From Streptomyces griseoruber (GTDB lineage: Bacteria > Actinomycetota > Actinomycetes > Streptomycetales > Streptomycetaceae): 46,394 nt of DNA. A program made the position numbers and the translations under genes. Below, piece by piece: positions 25,744-34,440 of the stretch; the first letter of the stretch is position 1; every line of letters begins with the position of its first letter. The notes under the pieces were generated by a model. It was not told where the DNA came from and searched no databases. It saw nothing but the letters and a program-made list of their open reading frames with translations. The stretch is from positions 1-46,394 of the forward strand of contig NZ_KQ948788.1 in the NCBI RefSeq assembly GCF_001514205.1, written 5' to 3'.

Positions 25744-27093
25744 GTGGCCGTGGACGCTACTGATCTTGACTACCGGGCCCGGACACGGTCCGGCTGCATA
25801 CCGCCGGAGCTGGTCTCGAGGCTGCTCGAACACGGTCACATCGACGTGGTGGAGCTGCACGCGGGACGCGGGGAGTGGTTCTGCGCGCTGGCGTGGGCGC
25901 GCTTGCTGGGTGAGCAGGACCGGCAGGCCGACGCGTTGGAGGTGCTCGCCCCGTACCTGGCGACTGGATGGTGGACGGCCGTCGTAGCCGTGGCCGAGCT
26001 GCTGGAGGGCTGGGGCCGCGTCGACGAGGCGATCGAGATCACCCGGGTCCGCATGGAGGCCGGACACCCGATGGCGCTGGAGTCCTACACGCGCCTGCTC
26101 GCCAGGCACGGCCGCGCCGACGAGGCGTTCACCCTGCTGCTCCCGCACATCGGCGAGCTGTCCCTCGGCACACTGGTCGACGTCGCGGCCGCCGCCGGCC
26201 GCGACGAGGAAGCCGCCGCGCTGGTCTCCGCCCGGACCGAACACCGGTGCTCCGACTTCCCGTGGTGCTGCCGAGGCCTCGACCGCGACACGGCGATCGG
26301 GGTCCTCGCCAAGATCCGCGAGCGCCAGGGCCGCATCGACGAGGCGATCGCCCTGCTACGCACCAGCACCATGCTGCTCAACAACCGGGAGCAACTGGCC
26401 GCGTTGTTGGCGCGGCACGGCCGGCTCGACGAGCTTCGGGCAACTGCGGCGACCGATGACTCGAGGTACGCCGTACAACAGCTCGCGCGGTTGCTGGAGG
26501 AGCGCAGCGACGTGGAAGGGGCGATCGCGGCATACCGGCAGGCCGACGGACTCGTGGCCCATGACCCCAACTCGGCTTTCGAGGTCGCGCAGTTCCTGGC
26601 CCGGCATGGACGGGGGAACGAAGCGATCGACGTGATGCGCCTCCAGGCTGACATCCGCAACGGGGACGACTGGATCCTGCATGCTCTGTCCGAGCTTTAC
26701 CTCGGCCAGGGCCGCCCGGAGGACGGCCTGGCGCACCTCGATGCCCTCGCCGCTGCCCGCGGGGGCGAGGAGTACTGGGACCTGTACTGGATACGGCTGC
26801 CGCTGATCGCCGCCCGCGACGGCGTCGACGAAGCGATCGCACAGGCCCGCTGCCACCCCGAGAGCGCCACCTGGTACGCGGCACTGCACCTCGCCGAGCT
26901 CCTCGTCGGCGCCGGACGCACCGAGGAAGCCGTCGCCGTCCTGCGCCCCCACGCCCCCGCAAACAGACACGACCTGGCCGGGTACCTCATTGACCTCGGC
27001 CGCATCGAAGAGGCCGTGGCCGTCCTTCACCAGGACAGGCCTCGTCCGCCACAGCCCTCGGCCACCGCTTGGAGCGACGAACCCCCGTTCTGA
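25744..27093 (+). CDS. tetratricopeptide-repeat protein, Streptomyces-specific
   Basis: A 449-residue protein made almost wholly of TPR/Sel1-like helical pairs, for example LLEGWGRVDEAIEITRVRME, LLARHGRADEAFTLLLPHIG, IRERQGRIDEAIALLRTSTM, FLARHGRGNEAIDVMRLQAD and ELLVGAGRTEEAVAVLRPHA. The conserved opening DLDYRARTRSGCIPPELVSR is shared by many Streptomyces copies. GTG 25744 or GTG 25750 is the start; both follow a weak purine-rich stretch. It has no catalytic motif. A protein-protein interaction role is likely. It stands between a nuclease fragment and the SUKH-HEAT gene and shows no sign of decay. Confidence 0.85.
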   Translation: MAVDATDLDYRARTRSGCIPPELVSRLLEHGHIDVVELHAGRGEWFCALAWARLLGEQDRQADALEVLAPYLATGWWTAVVAVAELLEGWGRVDEAIEITRVRMEAGHPMALESYTRLLARHGRADEAFTLLLPHIGELSLGTLVDVAAAAGRDEEAAALVSARTEHRCSDFPWCCRGLDRDTAIGVLAKIRERQGRIDEAIALLRTSTMLLNNREQLAALLARHGRLDELRATAATDDSRYAVQQLARLLEERSDVEGAIAAYRQADGLVAHDPNSAFEVAQFLARHGRGNEAIDVMRLQADIRNGDDWILHALSELYLGQGRPEDGLAHLDALAAARGGEEYWDLYWIRLPLIAARDGVDEAIAQARCHPESATWYAALHLAELLVGAGRTEEAVAVLRPHAPANRHDLAGYLIDLGRIEEAVAVLHQDRPRPPQPSATAWSDEPPF

Positions 27094-27347
27094 AGGTCTG
27101 CCTGGCACAACCCGAGGGCCGATCGGCCTTCCGAGTCTGCCGCGTCACAAGGGCCCAGCCCCTGAGCGGACTGTGGCGGCCGACGTGACGGGCTTCGAGC
27201 AAGGCGGTCCGGTCGGAAGAGCCGGGGAACAGCGTGACGGTCAGACGGACGCCCAGGTCGCGGCGTAGACGCAGTGGTGGTAGGAGGCGCCTGAGGGCAT
27301 GCACTATGGTCGCATCGAACTTTCATCCGACATGAGAAGACGTACCG

Positions 27348-28280
27348 GTGAACGCCAGGATCACCCGGATCCACACCAAACTCGCCGTACTGCCGGCAAC
27401 GGAAAAGGCCGTTCTCGGCCCCCCGCTCACCGAGAGACAGCTCTCGGATTTTGAGGACAGCCACGGCGTCCGACTGCCTGAGGAGTTCCGCCAGTTCCTC
27501 ACCCGGATCGGCCACGGCGGATACGGCCCCACCTATGGGCTGCTGCCCATGGAGCAGTGGGTCAGCCGGCAGACCGGCACGGGGCAGCTCGCCGAGTCGT
27601 TCCCGGTCGTCCCCGACCTGGATATCCCCCAAGGCCCCGCTGACCAAGGCGAGTTCACAGGCCCTTTCCCCGGCACCATCACGGTCGTCCACCGGGGCTG
27701 CAGCGACTTCACGTTGCTTGTCGTCACAGGCCCCGGTCGCGGGCGCTTGGTCGAGGTCAACGGCGAGGGATTCTTCGCTCCCCGCTTTCACACCGACTCC
27801 GACTTCCTGTCCTGGTACGAGCGGTGGCTCGACTTCGTCCTGACCGGACACCGGGACCTCACCCGGTTCGCCGACCAGATGTCCGGCAACGAGGCCCAGC
27901 TTGTGGCCACGCTCCTGGATGACGAACTCCCGACAAGGCGGCGAGCCGCCGCCTGCACGTTCATCACCCACCCGGACCCGAGCATCGACCTGCCCGGCAC
28001 ACTGCTGCGGGCACTGACCACCGAGACTCACCCAGCCGTCCGAGAAGCGATCCTCCGCGCCCTGGCTGCCCAGGGGGAACACGGCAGAGATCTACTCGCC
28101 ACGGCACTCACCGATCCGGTCCCCGGCATCCGTTCCCTCGCGGCCATCCTGATGACGACGCGCGCTCCGGAAGGCTGGCGGCTACCCGCCCAGCGACGCG
28201 AGGCCCTCAGCCAGCACCTGGTGAACGAGACGGACGACTCGGTGCGCGACTCCATTCAGAGAGCACTCAACCTGACGTGA
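27348..28280 (+). CDS. SMI1/KNR4 (SUKH) family protein with HEAT-like repeats
   Basis: A 310-residue protein. The N-terminal ~165 residues are a SUKH domain: LTERQLSDFEDSHGVRLPEE, FRQFLTRIGHGGYGPTYGLL, the strand GCSDFTLLVVTGPGRGRLVE and DSDFLSWYERWLDFVL. The C-terminal half has HEAT-like helical pairs (LVATLLDDELPTRRRAAACT, ALTTETHPAVREAILRALAA, LTDPVPGIRSLAAILM). SUKH proteins are often immunity proteins of polymorphic toxins, but stand-alone sensors are also common in Streptomyces. No toxin gene is adjacent. The GTG at 27348 is preceded by a weak AGAAG. Confidence 0.85.
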   Translation: MNARITRIHTKLAVLPATEKAVLGPPLTERQLSDFEDSHGVRLPEEFRQFLTRIGHGGYGPTYGLLPMEQWVSRQTGTGQLAESFPVVPDLDIPQGPADQGEFTGPFPGTITVVHRGCSDFTLLVVTGPGRGRLVEVNGEGFFAPRFHTDSDFLSWYERWLDFVLTGHRDLTRFADQMSGNEAQLVATLLDDELPTRRRAAACTFITHPDPSIDLPGTLLRALTTETHPAVREAILRALAAQGEHGRDLLATALTDPVPGIRSLAAILMTTRAPEGWRLPAQRREALSQHLVNETDDSVRDSIQRALNLT

Positions 28281-28315
28281 CGCCCTGCCCAGGTCTGCGG
28301 TGGTGAAGCTGTGTG

Positions 28316-28333
28316 TGCGGCCGGTCGGCCGCA
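28316..28333 (+). terminator. hairpin after the SUKH-HEAT gene
   Basis: TGCGGCCG and CGGCCGCA flank GT, a perfect 8-bp stem 36 bases after the stop. It is extended by GTGTGCGG/CCGCACAC pairing as an alternative fold. No T-tract. Confidence 0.5.
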
Positions 28334-28419
28334 ATCCGCACACCGCACCCCCCGCTTGCGGCGGCCCCCAGGGTCGCGGCCGGCCGGGAGGGCGCCGGCA
28401 GCGTCAAGGGGGATTTTCC

Positions 28420-28806
28420 TTGTCCGTTTCTGCTCCGCTCTCCGCCCGCCGTCTGGCCGCCGCCGCGCTCGCGGCCGGGGCGCTGGTCTCGGCGGTGGCG
28501 CCGGGGAGTGGGTGGAGCTGACCAACACCACCCGCCAGGCGGTCAACCTCGACGGCTGGACCCTCGAGGACGCCTCCGGCCACGCCTACACCTTCGACGG
28601 CTACCGCCTGGCAGGCCGGGCCACGGTCCGCATCCACACCGGCCAGGGCTACGACACGCGCACCGACCTCTACCAGGGCCGCCGTGCCTACGTGTGGAAC
28701 AACGACCGCGACACCGCCACCCTCAGCAACGCCCGTGGCCGCGTCATCGACGAAGAGTCCTGGGGACCCCGCCGCCACGGCGGCCACCACTGCCCCGCCC
28801 ACCGGG
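28420..28806 (+). pseudogene. secreted lamin-tail domain protein gene with an internal deletion
   Basis: A TTG start with AAGGGGGA upstream opens a signal peptide (SARRLAAAALAAGALVSAVA). Directly after it the frame changes and a lamin-tail domain begins in its middle: EWVELTNTTRQAVNLDGWTL, EDASGHAYTFDGYRLAGRAT, YQGRRAYVWNNDRDTATLSN and GRVIDEESWG. The signal-peptide cleavage region and the first lamin-tail strands are missing, and no proper stop follows. Intact relatives are about 160-residue exported proteins. The deletion of roughly 100-120 bp also shifted the frame. Confidence 0.65.
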
Positions 28807-28924
28807 CCGCGGCTGACCGCCGGGGGAGGGCACCGGCGGCGCGGATCTCTCCGCTCCGGGGAGAGGCGCCGCGCCCTCTGTTCGCAGGCCCGCCCGGGCA
28901 GGGCAGGCCTGCGCCGTACGCGGC

Positions 28925-29553
28925 AGCGAGCAGCCCATTGGGAGCTGGACCACTCCCGGTGAACGCCGTGCTGCCGAGGTTCACCGTGCTGCCGGAGAAC
29001 GTCGCGCGGGTGAAGGTGACTGTGCCGCTGGTGGACGTCGCGCCGTCGAAGGACTGTGCCGCTGGGGAATACTGCGCCGGTGAGGTCGAGGGTGGTGTCG
29101 ATCCGGGCGGGGCCGGGGTCGGGGGTGTGGGGGAGTTGGAGGTAGGCGCACAGGACGTCGATGCAGGTCTGGCGGAGGCTGTCGTCGGGGGCGTCGTCGG
29201 CGAGGCCGACCAGGGCGTGGACGCCGCCGAGCCGGACGGCGGGGGAGTCGGAGCCGAGTTTGTCGACGGCCTGGGAGAAGCGTTCGGTGTGCAGTCGGGT
29301 GGCGTCGCGGTGGGCGCCGGCCTCGTCGACGCGCTGGCGGCGGTAGGCGACGACCAGGGCGACGAGCGCGCCTGCCCCGGCGACCACTCCGAAGGAGAGT
29401 TTCACCAGGTCGAACAGTGTCTTCGCGTCGAGCTCGGTGGTGCGGTCGATGCCCTGGATGTCCAGCAGGACGACCAGGCTGTAGAAGACGCCGCCCGCGG
29501 CCAGGACCGCGGCGGCGAAGGTGACCGTGAGGGCTCGGCCGACCTTGAAGGTT
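28925..29553 (-). pseudogene. membrane-anchored pentapeptide-repeat protein gene, broken
   Basis: The minus strand encodes two membrane helices (ALTVTFAAAVLAAGGVFYSL and LVKLSFGVVAGAGALVALVV), a linker ATRLHTERFSQAVDKLGSDS and AVRLGGVHALVGLADDAPDD. The pattern matches Streptomyces pentapeptide-repeat proteins. After LDLTGAVFPSGTV the frame shifts; the repeats continue as FDGATSTSGTVTFTRATFSG and STVNLGSTAFTGSG. There is no start codon: the coding sequence runs up to the edge of the MITE at 29554. Function of the family is unclear. Confidence 0.65.
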
Positions 29554-29722
29554 CTAGTGCCGCGGCAGGCAACGTTCGCCCCGTCGCGACGCCCGGCACG
29601 CACTCTCGCCGCACCGGCCGAAAGCCCAAGTACGTCCAGTACGAGGACTTCCGGCCGGCACGCCGAGAGCACGCACCGGACGCCGCTCCTTGACGGGCAA
29701 ACGTTGCCTGCCGCGGCACTAG
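29554..29722. mobile_element. MITE-like element with 23-bp end repeats including a CTAG duplication
   Basis: CTAGTGCCGCGGCAGGCAAC plus GTT at 29554-29576 is matched exactly by the inverse at 29700-29722, and similarity continues a few bases inward. The outer CTAG on each side is probably the 4-bp target duplication, leaving 19-bp terminal repeats and a 161-bp body without a gene. CTAG fits the YTAR target preference I recall for IS701-type elements. The same CTAGTGCCGCGG occurs at 46383-46394 beyond an IS701-like remnant. It lies exactly at the stop codon of the TPR-SseB gene. Confidence 0.75.
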
Positions 29723-31701
29723 CCGTAGGCCAGCAGCGCTGACGCGGAGATCTGCACCGGATGGGGCCCTTCGTTGTTGATTACCACATAGGTCGAAGGG
29801 GGGAGGCCGTCTAGGAGGTCGGTCATCATCGCCTCGGACAACTCAGCCCCTTCGGCGAAGTCCAGCACCCCGGTCGAGGCGTACGCGCGTGAGCTGTAGA
29901 CATGGACGGCGTGGCGCCCGTCGTACACCTTCGCGAGAGCGGGGTGACGGCCATCGCCATCTGCAGTGATGTACCAGACACGGCTCCTGCACAGGGCTGC
30001 TATGAGCTGATCGAGGACCGGCTCGCCAGCAGCGTATCGGGCGCACAGCCGGGCGATCTCGTCTTCCGCGATGACGGAGGGCAGGGCAGGGGATGTGGAC
30101 ATGGGTGGGGGCGGCGGGGCAGGGGTGGGTGGGGGCGGCGGGGCAGGGGATGCTGTGGCAGTGTCGGCCCTGTCGACTTTGTCGAGCCGGTAGGTGACCG
30201 GGTCGGTGGGGTTGATGTGGATCACGGCCTGTGGCGGGAGCGCCGCCAGCAGTTCCGCGCCAGACATCCGGGTGGTCGTGAGGCCGTCGGGCACGTGGCT
30301 TGGTGAGGTGAAGACCGCCGTCTCGCGGGGTGTGGTGTGGGGCGCTGTTGCGGAAAGGGCAGGACCGGCCACCGCGACGGTGGCCGACTCGAGCGCCCGC
30401 ACCACCGCGGTTTCGGGCCCATAGCCGGTCAGGGCCAGCTGGGCGGCCTCGTCCACGGGATCCGTGGCCGGCGGGAACCGCAGCGCGACGGGCGAGGGAC
30501 GATAGTTATCGTTGGCGGTGTACCCGGAGATCTCGCCGTCTGTGTCGATGTGGAACGCGCCCTGGACGCCGTGCCCCGGCACCTCGCCCTGCGGGTCGAA
30601 AGCGGGATCGATGGCGTACAGATACCCTCCGGGCGTGCGCCGCGCAGCAGCCCTCATTTCCTCGGTCACTGGTGGGATTTCGGCCCTGACCTCCGCGGCC
30701 GTCCGTACGGCGGGCAGGCACGGCTCTTCCTCAGTAGGGTCCAGGTACCGGGCGCGGACTTCCCGTGCCCGTGCGTCGTCTCCCATCGTGCGCAGGGCCA
30801 GTGACAGGCTGTGCGCGGTGGCCTTGACGTCGTCGATCGCCCCTTCGGGACGCGGCCCCTGGGCCTCCTTGAGGGCCAGCGCCTCTTCGAGAAGGCTCAC
30901 CGCCCGCGCTGCATCGCTGAACTCGCTATATGCCGTCCCGAGAGTGGCGAGCACGCTCGCCAGCTCCCCCGTCGCGCGAGGTTCGCCGCCCAAGCCGCGC
31001 AGCGTGGCGACGGCCTCCTCCAAGTGGTGGCAGGCCGCTTCCGCGGAGCCGGCCTCGGCGAGAGCCGCCCCCAGTTGGCCGAGCGCGGCCGCGAGGTCCA
31101 AGACGGCGTCGGGGTCGTGCGCGGCCAGGCCGCGCTGCACTTCCACCGCCTCCTCCGAGTGGCGAATCGCCTGGTCCGTCTGCCCGAGATCGTGCAGTAC
31201 CGCTCCGTAGGCGCGGAGTACCTGTACCAAGCCGTACCGGGTGCCCGGCCGGTCGTCGCTCGCGAGGTGCCGCCGGTAGGCGGCGAGCGCCTCGGCGAGA
31301 TGAGGAGCCGCCTGCTGCGGACGGCCTGCCTCCCGCAGCATCCTGCCGTAGTCGGTCATTGCGGCGGTCAGCTCAAGTTCGTAGCGGCCGGGGTTCTGCA
31401 GCGCGGCCTCGTGGTACAGCTGCAGCGCCTCCCCGGAGCAACTGGCGGCGGAGCGGGCCTGCCCGATGGCGAACAGCCGCAGGGAGTGCCGGTTCAGGAT
31501 GGCCGCACGCTCTGCGATGTCCAGAGGATCCGGAGAGGACAGCGTCGACCATGTGCTCTCCACCGCTGCGGTGCTGACTTCGAGTGCGGCGTCGTCCCTG
31601 CCGGCTGTGGCCAGATCGCTGCTTGCCCGGGACAGTCGTTGGGCGATGCGTCCATTGGCCATCGCTTCACCTGACTCGCGCATATGGCCTGACAGTGACA
31701 C
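29719..31701 (-). CDS. TPR and SseB-like domain protein, probably the C-terminal part of the adjacent STAND protein
   Basis: The frame encodes TPR-like repeats over residues ~20-300 (RYELELTAAMTDYGRMLREA, LRAYGAVLHDLGQTDQAIRH, VLDLAAALGQLGAALAEAGS). A region with an SseB-like piece (SGAELLAALPPQAVIHINPT), a proline-rich linker and a C-terminal SseB domain follow (CRSRVWYITADGDGRHPALA, LLDGLPPSTYVVINNEGPHP). GTG 31701 would be the start if it is translated alone. The same frame stays coding upstream to about 31890 (TGPWQTSGRLARLAQYARDL), where it meets the STAND frame. One protein was therefore probably split by a frameshift. The stop TAG lies within the CTAG duplication of the MITE. Confidence 0.8.
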   Translation of the reverse strand: MSLSGHMRESGEAMANGRIAQRLSRASSDLATAGRDDAALEVSTAAVESTWSTLSSPDPLDIAERAAILNRHSLRLFAIGQARSAASCSGEALQLYHEAALQNPGRYELELTAAMTDYGRMLREAGRPQQAAPHLAEALAAYRRHLASDDRPGTRYGLVQVLRAYGAVLHDLGQTDQAIRHSEEAVEVQRGLAAHDPDAVLDLAAALGQLGAALAEAGSAEAACHHLEEAVATLRGLGGEPRATGELASVLATLGTAYSEFSDAARAVSLLEEALALKEAQGPRPEGAIDDVKATAHSLSLALRTMGDDARAREVRARYLDPTEEEPCLPAVRTAAEVRAEIPPVTEEMRAAARRTPGGYLYAIDPAFDPQGEVPGHGVQGAFHIDTDGEISGYTANDNYRPSPVALRFPPATDPVDEAAQLALTGYGPETAVVRALESATVAVAGPALSATAPHTTPRETAVFTSPSHVPDGLTTTRMSGAELLAALPPQAVIHINPTDPVTYRLDKVDRADTATASPAPPPPPTPAPPPPPMSTSPALPSVIAEDEIARLCARYAAGEPVLDQLIAALCRSRVWYITADGDGRHPALAKVYDGRHAVHVYSSRAYASTGVLDFAEGAELSEAMMTDLLDGLPPSTYVVINNEGPHPVQISASALLAYG

Positions 31702-31748
31702 CGCTTCGTCCGCTGCGCGGGAGGCACCCTGGAGGTCTTCGGTCCGCC

Positions 31749-33500
31749 TCAGGTCGCGGGCGTACTGGGCGAGTCTCGCCAGCCGGCCACTGGTCTGCCA
31801 GGGCCCGGTGCCCAGCTCGGCGTCCTGCTCCGTGCGGAGGAGCGTGCCAGAGATCGCGACGGCGATCCTGGCCCGGCTGTCACTGCCGGCGCAGAGCCGA
31901 GGAGGAGATTGAGCGCCTCTAGTTCCGAGACAGCCAGCCGGGGCGCGGCAGCGGTCGTGTCACGTTCGGTGACCGCTGCCAGGATCTGTTGCTCGAACCG
32001 GTCCGGGGCCATATCCAGTGCGGCGGCCACAAAGCCCCGGGTGTGTTCGAGGATCAGAGTGCTCGCGGCGCCTCCGAGGCGCCGCGAGGCCGTCGCCAAG
32101 GCCGTCGGTTCCTCGTCCGCCGTCGCCAGTGCTCTGATGAGGACGCGGGCGCAGTGCCTGCCCTCGAACCAGTCGTCCGTCTCGCACAGGGTGCGGAACA
32201 GATGCTCGGCTTCGCCGTCCGAGCGGCTGTCGGCCGCCAAAGTGTGCAGCACCGAGTCGGCCAGGCGGTCCGGCCCGGGGGCCCACCACAGCGAGCCGTC
32301 ATCGCCGGGGTAGAGGACCTGCAGTTGTCTCGCCTTCGTGGCGAGATCGCTGTCCGCCGCCCCTGTCTCGACGCGCCGCAGGGTCCGCAGTGCGGCCGCT
32401 TCGTCAGGCGGGTCGTGCAGGCAGACCAGTGAGAGGAGCAGACGTGCGCGCTCATGGCCGATGGGAACACCGGCGGCAGTGAACGCGCCTGCCATGTAAC
32501 GCTGTTCGTGTTCGATCAGCCCGGTGATCGGATGGTCCCGGTGATCCAGCGAGGCGGTACGGCCTTCCACGGTGTCGAGGACACGCAGCAGTGCCGCGGC
32601 GTACAGATGCAGCGTGCTGTGGACGACGCTGGGGAGGTCCCCGCTGATCCAGTGCGCCGATCCGGCAGCCAGGCTCATGCCCGCCTGCTCCGCGGCTCGC
32701 AGGAACCCGCCGGTCGCGTCCCGCCACACCGCGTCCAGCTCGGCGGCACCCATCCCTTCCGTGACCGGCGGCAGTCGTGTCACCCGCCGTTCGATCCAGT
32801 GATGTCGGTGGCTGCCGACGGACAGTTCCTCCCACCATTCTCCGGTGTCTCGGGCGAGCAGGAGCAGCTTGACGACGGGTACGTCGTGCAGGGTGGGGAG
32901 TTCGGTGACGGTGCGGAGCAGTTCCTCGACCCGCGACCGGTGTACTTCGGCGGAGTCGACCACGAGGAGGGCCCGTCCGGACAGCCGCGGCAGCGCGGCG
33001 ACGGCGGCGAGTTGCCGGTCCCAGCGGCGGGCCGACCGGGCGAGCGAGCTGGCCATCGCCTCCGCGCCGCCGGTGTGCGGCGCAAAGGAGCGTTCGAGGT
33101 CGAGTACACCGGCCGTCCAGCCCTGGGCTCTGAGCCGGGCGCAGACCTGCCGGGCGAGGGTGGTCTTGCCCTGTCCGGAGGGGGCGCAGACGAGCCGCAA
33201 TGCGGTGCCCGGGCCGTCGCGTGCCCACCCGACCAAGTCCGCCTCCTCGGGCCGACTGACCAAGGGGTGCAGTCCGGCTTCGGGGGTGAGCCAGGTCCAC
33301 GGCCGGGACGTCGGGGCGACCGGCTCAGGGCCGAACAGCAGGCGTTCGGCGTCGGTGCGGGAGGCGGGCGCGGGGGGTTCGACGTGGCCGCCGTCGGCGT
33401 AGTAGATGACGACGTTTCCGTCCCCGGTTACCACGACGGAGTCGATGATGTGCTCGGCGGCGACCCAGCGGCCGCCGACGGGCGTGGACTCGGAGCTCAC
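31749..33500 (-). CDS. STAND-like NTPase with N-terminal amyloid-type motif
   Basis: Residues 20-34 read DSVVVTGDGNVVIYY, matching the C-terminal motif of the upstream protein. A P-loop NTPase follows, with Walker A APSGQGKT at 106-113, Walker B ALLVVDS at about 177-183, and later helical regions resembling NACHT/STAND proteins (VVKLLLLARDTGEWWEELSV, GMGAAELDAVWRDATGGFLR). Past about residue 535 the frame loses coding character and ends at 31749. The true continuation is in the TPR-SseB frame. The GTG start overlaps the upstream stop (GTGA). STAND NTPases act as oligomerising sensors, and the TPR part would be the sensing region. As it stands the gene looks frameshifted. Confidence 0.82.
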   Translation of the reverse strand: MSSESTPVGGRWVAAEHIIDSVVVTGDGNVVIYYADGGHVEPPAPASRTDAERLLFGPEPVAPTSRPWTWLTPEAGLHPLVSRPEEADLVGWARDGPGTALRLVCAPSGQGKTTLARQVCARLRAQGWTAGVLDLERSFAPHTGGAEAMASSLARSARRWDRQLAAVAALPRLSGRALLVVDSAEVHRSRVEELLRTVTELPTLHDVPVVKLLLLARDTGEWWEELSVGSHRHHWIERRVTRLPPVTEGMGAAELDAVWRDATGGFLRAAEQAGMSLAAGSAHWISGDLPSVVHSTLHLYAAALLRVLDTVEGRTASLDHRDHPITGLIEHEQRYMAGAFTAAGVPIGHERARLLLSLVCLHDPPDEAAALRTLRRVETGAADSDLATKARQLQVLYPGDDGSLWWAPGPDRLADSVLHTLAADSRSDGEAEHLFRTLCETDDWFEGRHCARVLIRALATADEEPTALATASRRLGGAASTLILEHTRGFVAAALDMAPDRFEQQILAAVTERDTTAAAPRLAVSELEALNLLLGSAPAVTAGPGSPSRSLARSSARSRTPSWAPGPGRPVAGWRDSPSTPAT

Positions 33501-33904
33501 CCGTCTATCCGGTTGTTGTCGCCGGTGACGACGGCGCCGCCGGTCATGTGATGGACATTCACGGCACGCTCGCCGAGCGTCGTGACACGGGCGCCCGACT
33601 GGGCGAGCAACGCGGCGAGCTCGGCGGCCAGCTCGGCGTCGCCTTCGAGGATGCGGCGCAACTGGCCACGCAGAGCTGCCTGAAAGTCGGGGTCCTCAGG
33701 GTCGTCCGCCACGTCGCGGACGGCGGATTCGAGCTCCTGCCGGTGCCTGTTGCGCCGTGTGAACCTCTGCAGGATTTCCCGACCGAGCGACACGGTGGCG
33801 TCCGTTGCCTGATCTCTGACGCGGGTGAGCACGGCGGTTCCGTAGGCACTGATCGCTGTGACGATGTAGGGCGTGATCTCCGCTGCGGTCAGACTGGCAT
33901 CCAT
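33497..33904 (-). CDS. small helical protein with C-terminal amyloid-type motif (Bell-domain-like candidate effector)
   Basis: A 135-residue protein. Residues 8-50 form an amphipathic helical stretch (EITPYIVTAISAYGTAVLTR, TVSLGREILQRFTRR). Residues 55-100 are an acidic helical pair (QELESAVRDVADDPEDPDFQ, LRGQLRRILEGDAELAAELA). The C-terminus carries TGGAVVTGDNNRIDG, matching VVTGDGN at the start of the STAND NTPase it overlaps. This order (helical Bell-like domain, then a short motif repeated on an adjacent NLR) is the layout described for bacterial amyloid signalling effectors thought to disrupt membranes. Assignment to Bell is by pattern only. Confidence 0.8.
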   Translation of the reverse strand: MDASLTAAEITPYIVTAISAYGTAVLTRVRDQATDATVSLGREILQRFTRRNRHRQELESAVRDVADDPEDPDFQAALRGQLRRILEGDAELAAELAALLAQSGARVTTLGERAVNVHHMTGGAVVTGDNNRIDG

Positions 33905-34440
33905 GAGCGATCACCCGCTCCACTCGGCTGGCGCGACCTCGAGTGGGCGCGCGTGGCCCTCGTGGTTCCACGGTAGCGGCGAAAGACGGCACCCTCCACC
34001 GCGCCACTGCGGCCGGAGAGCGTGAGAGTCCCTGCCCCGCCGCGGACGACGACGACCGCAAATTGCACGTAGGGAGGCGGCATGACAGAGACCGGCGAGC
34101 GGTCCGGCACGAGGGTCCCGCGATGGCTGAAAGCGAGTCCCTGTTCGGCGACCACCACATGCACGATCCGAAGGGCGTACGCTTCCACCGCCCAAGGCGG
34201 CCGCCATCCTCTGCACCATCAATACGCGCGCTGGCCAGGCCGCCCCATTTCCTGATTTTGAAAGCCGATGGCGGCCTCGGTACGACTCAGTCGGCCCGCC
34301 GACGCGGAGCCTCGCCGCCCATGGCGAAAGTCCTCGTGGTGCCAATGATCGCGGCAGCCAGGGAGCTGGCCGCGTGGTCGTCCATGGCACACAAACCGCC
34401 TTGCCCCCCGCTCCACCAGGACGACGGGTCCACGCTGGAG
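33905..34440. other. gap between the STAND operon and the permease operon
   Basis: No gene is clearly supported. A plus-strand ATG at 34082 with an AGGGAGG site opens a 57-codon frame to 34255 of unusual composition. A minus-strand frame at 33889-34188 has hydrophobic strands but no recognisable family. The promoter of the STAND operon should lie just above 33904. Confidence 0.4.

Noticed and set aside
28311..29693. 460-codon plus-strand frame from the lamin-tail gene into the MITE
   Set aside because: It chains the lamin-tail fragment, the antisense of the pentapeptide gene and the MITE body. It is not one protein.
34082..34255. 57-codon frame after AGGGAGG
   Set aside because: Good ribosome binding site, but residue composition (many Thr, Arg, His) and third-position usage do not look like a gene.
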